NCBI GenBank assembly: GCA_937141995.1
Contig: CAKZQX010000717.1
Span: 1 to 5,760, forward strand
Direction of reading: 5' to 3'
DNA: 5,760 nt
DNA from: an uncultured Chloroflexaceae bacterium
Lineage (GTDB): Bacteria > Chloroflexota > Chloroflexia > Chloroflexales > Chloroflexaceae
The position numbers and the translations under genes are program-made. Below are positions 4,036-5,760 of the stretch, piece by piece (within the stretch, counting starts at the first letter, position 1; every line of letters starts with the position of its first letter). The notes beneath the pieces were generated by a model that saw nothing but the letters and a program-made list of their open reading frames with translations, ran no database searches and was not told where the DNA came from.

Positions 4036-5760
4036 ATCTTCTCGTTGCGTTTCACCTGCTCAAACAGGTTGGTTGTCTCCGGTAGCGGTTCGATACCGAG
4101 GTCATCATTGAGCGCCTGCACACAGCGGGCATAACTGCGCATCGCCTGGGAGCGACTGCCTCCCCGCGCATAGGCGCGCATCAACACCTGGTAAGCTTCT
4201 TCATAACAGCGGTCGCGCTTCAACACCAACTCACACATATGCACCGCCTGCTCCGTATCGCCCATATCGACCAGACGCGTAGCCAGCATTGTCGCCGTAG
4301 CCAGAAAGCGCGCCAGCAACCGCTCACGCTCCTCCAGTGTCCAGGGATCATACAGCGACTCGGCCAGATAATCCCCCCGGTAAATCTGCACAGCGATCTG
4401 GCTGTTGCGCACCGCAAACTCCACATCCGTCTGGAGAATACCGGACGTTCGCAACTCAAACTCATCGACATCGATCCAGCAGCCATACGACGGCGCAAAG
4501 CTATAGGCCAGACCCTGGCGGCGAATGAAGAAGGGCGCCGTCCGTGGAGGTCGCAACGGCTCCAGCGCCGCATTCAGCGCATTCAATGTCACCTTAAACT
4601 GTCGCTCGGCCGCATCAAGATCGCTATCCGGCCAGAGCCAGGCACAGATCTGCTCCCGCTGCAACCAGCGGCCCCGATAGGTCAGCAACAGTTGGAAGAG
4701 TTGCCGGGCCTTCTCCCGCTGCCACTCGCGTGCCTGAATTTCGTGCCGTCCCCGCCAGACGCGGAAATTCCCCAGCATCTGCACACGCAGCGTATAACCC
4801 GGATGATAATCATCAACCGCTTCATCGCCGGCAATCGAGGGAAACGCCTGACGCAACAACTGCTGGGCAAAATCGCTATGTTCCTTCAAGGTACGCGCAC
4901 GGAGGAGCAGGGGCACCAGCATCGCCATATCACGGGGACCAAACAGCGTTAACGCCACCAGCAACCCGACATAGCTATGCTGCTTGACCATATGCAGCAA
5001 CTCGTCAACCTGTCGGGTCGCCGGCTCATTTTCACCTGCATGGAGGTGCCATAGCGCACGCCAGAGCATCACAACCGCCCGCCCATAGCTATCACCACCA
5101 CGCGTAAAGCGTTGCTGTGCCTGCTCCAGCCAACCAAGTGATTGCCGGTCATTCATGGAAGCCGCCGCGCCACCAAGCGCCAGCCAGATCAATGCTGCCG
5201 TCCACTCATCACCAGCAGTTTCCGCCATATGTAGCCCCTCGCGCGCCGCAACTTCCGCCGCACCAAGATCGCCACTATGGCCTTGCAACAGGGTCAACCC
5301 CAGGTAAATCTCAGCTTTGGCCCGGGTCACCCCGGTTGTCTGCGCCAACGCCAGTGCCTCGCGGTAGTGCTGGCCGGCTGCCGCCATATCCAGCGGGGCA
5401 ATCACCTGATAGGCATGCGCGGTACGCATATGCGCAATCGCCTCAGTCAAAGGTGAGCCGCTCTGCTGCGACTCCAGCAAGCCGCGCCGCGCCATGGCCA
5501 GCGCACGCGCACCATTGCCCAGCATTGCATAGATCAACGCCAGCAACAGCAGCGGCTCGCGATGGGCAACAAACGTGGTGACACGCTGATCCGGCAGATC
5601 CTGTGGTTCTAATCCAAGCAAACCCTCAAGCAACTTCCGCGACTCGTCCAGACGACCACTGCGCAGGAGCAGTCGGGGAGAAATCGAGGTTGCCGGACTG
5701 GGCACCGAGGCACGGGGGTCAGGGGATGCCGGGAAAGAAAGCTCAGTTCCCGACTCATCC
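4032..5760 (-). CDS. TPR / winged-helix / BTAD transcriptional regulator (5' end outside window)
   Basis: The frame stays open to the right edge, so only the C-terminal 575 or so residues are seen. The GTG at 5705 is an internal codon inside a Pro/Ser-rich linker (5690-5759), not a convincing start. From the N-terminal side there is an all-helical TPR-like region (about 4810-5690, with A-L-A-rich repeats such as ALAMARRGL and YREALALAQ). A winged-helix DNA-binding domain of the OmpR/SARP type follows (about 4490-4796; LRVQMLGNFRVW, RGRWLQREQICAWLWP). Last is a bacterial transcriptional activator domain (BTAD, about 4040-4440; IYRGDYLAE, EEAYQVLMRAYARGG, LGIEPLPET). In related large regulators a MalT-like or STAND ATPase module often sits upstream, and it may lie beyond the edge. 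The likely role is a signal-responsive activator with an unknown target. The TAG stop (4032-4034) overlaps the convergent E1-like gene by 4 bp. Confidence 0.88.
   Translation of the reverse strand, partial: DESGTELSFPASPDPRASVPSPATSISPRLLLRSGRLDESRKLLEGLLGLEPQDLPDQRVTTFVAHREPLLLLALIYAMLGNGARALAMARRGLLESQQSGSPLTEAIAHMRTAHAYQVIAPLDMAAAGQHYREALALAQTTGVTRAKAEIYLGLTLLQGHSGDLGAAEVAAREGLHMAETAGDEWTAALIWLALGGAAASMNDRQSLGWLEQAQQRFTRGGDSYGRAVVMLWRALWHLHAGENEPATRQVDELLHMVKQHSYVGLLVALTLFGPRDMAMLVPLLLRARTLKEHSDFAQQLLRQAFPSIAGDEAVDDYHPGYTLRVQMLGNFRVWRGRHEIQAREWQREKARQLFQLLLTYRGRWLQREQICAWLWPDSDLDAAERQFKVTLNALNAALEPLRPPRTAPFFIRRQGLAYSFAPSYGCWIDVDEFELRTSGILQTDVEFAVRNSQIAVQIYRGDYLAESLYDPWTLEERERLLARFLATATMLATRLVDMGDTEQAVHMCELVLKRDRCYEEAYQVLMRAYARGGSRSQAMRSYARCVQALNDDLGIEPLPETTNLFEQVKRNEKI

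Noticed and set aside
4239..4952. 237-aa plus-strand ORF opposite the BTAD regulator
   Set aside because: It is a shadow frame of a clearly coding minus-strand gene, with no recognisable domain or ribosome site.

Overview
The window looks like chromosomal DNA from a GC-rich bacterium, most likely a Chloroflexota (Chloroflexus/Roseiflexus-type) member. That placement is inference. It rests on a lipoprotein with a long Pro/Thr/Ala-rich linker, a large TPR + winged-helix + BTAD regulator of a kind common in that phylum, and several palindromic intergenic repeats. No RNA gene, CRISPR array or complete insertion sequence is visible.

Layout. Positions 1-42 are the right end of a palindromic mobile repeat (copy E0). 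A small cysteine-bearing gene lies at 64-279 on the minus strand with a strong Shine-Dalgarno. A complete repeat copy (E1, 440-632) sits in the divergent gap before a plus-strand cluster at 699-1905: a PspC-domain fragment that stops just before its membrane segment, a two-helix PLDc_N-type membrane protein, and a 281-residue protein of unknown function, closed by a strong hairpin. Next is a lipoprotein zinc peptidase (2024-3061). Its stop codon abuts a second complete repeat copy in opposite orientation (E2, 3067-3281), followed by a long hairpin and an E1-like (ThiF/MoeB/HesA) adenylyltransferase-fold gene (3382-4035). A minus-strand BTAD regulator (4032-5760) overlaps it tail to tail by 4 bp and runs off the right edge, so its N-terminus is missing.

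The strongest unusual signal is the repeat family. Copies E1 and E2 have short terminal inverted repeats, sub-terminal inverted boxes and a perfect 22-24 bp palindrome with a 3-nt loop, and each is flanked by a 9-bp direct repeat (perfect for E2, 8/9 for E1). They look like non-autonomous, MITE-like transposed elements. The inner 13 bp of the palindrome differs at 7 positions between copies, yet every change is matched on the other arm, so the hairpin stays perfect while its sequence changes. In E2 the target repeat includes the stop codon of the peptidase gene, and the element separates that stop from a probable terminator.

The genes do not form one obvious pathway. The 831-1055 and 1060-1905 genes look co-transcribed (4-bp gap). 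The peptidase, the E1-like gene and the regulator appear to be separate units. No ubiquitin-like or sulfur-carrier partner and no JAMM peptidase is visible beside the E1-like gene.
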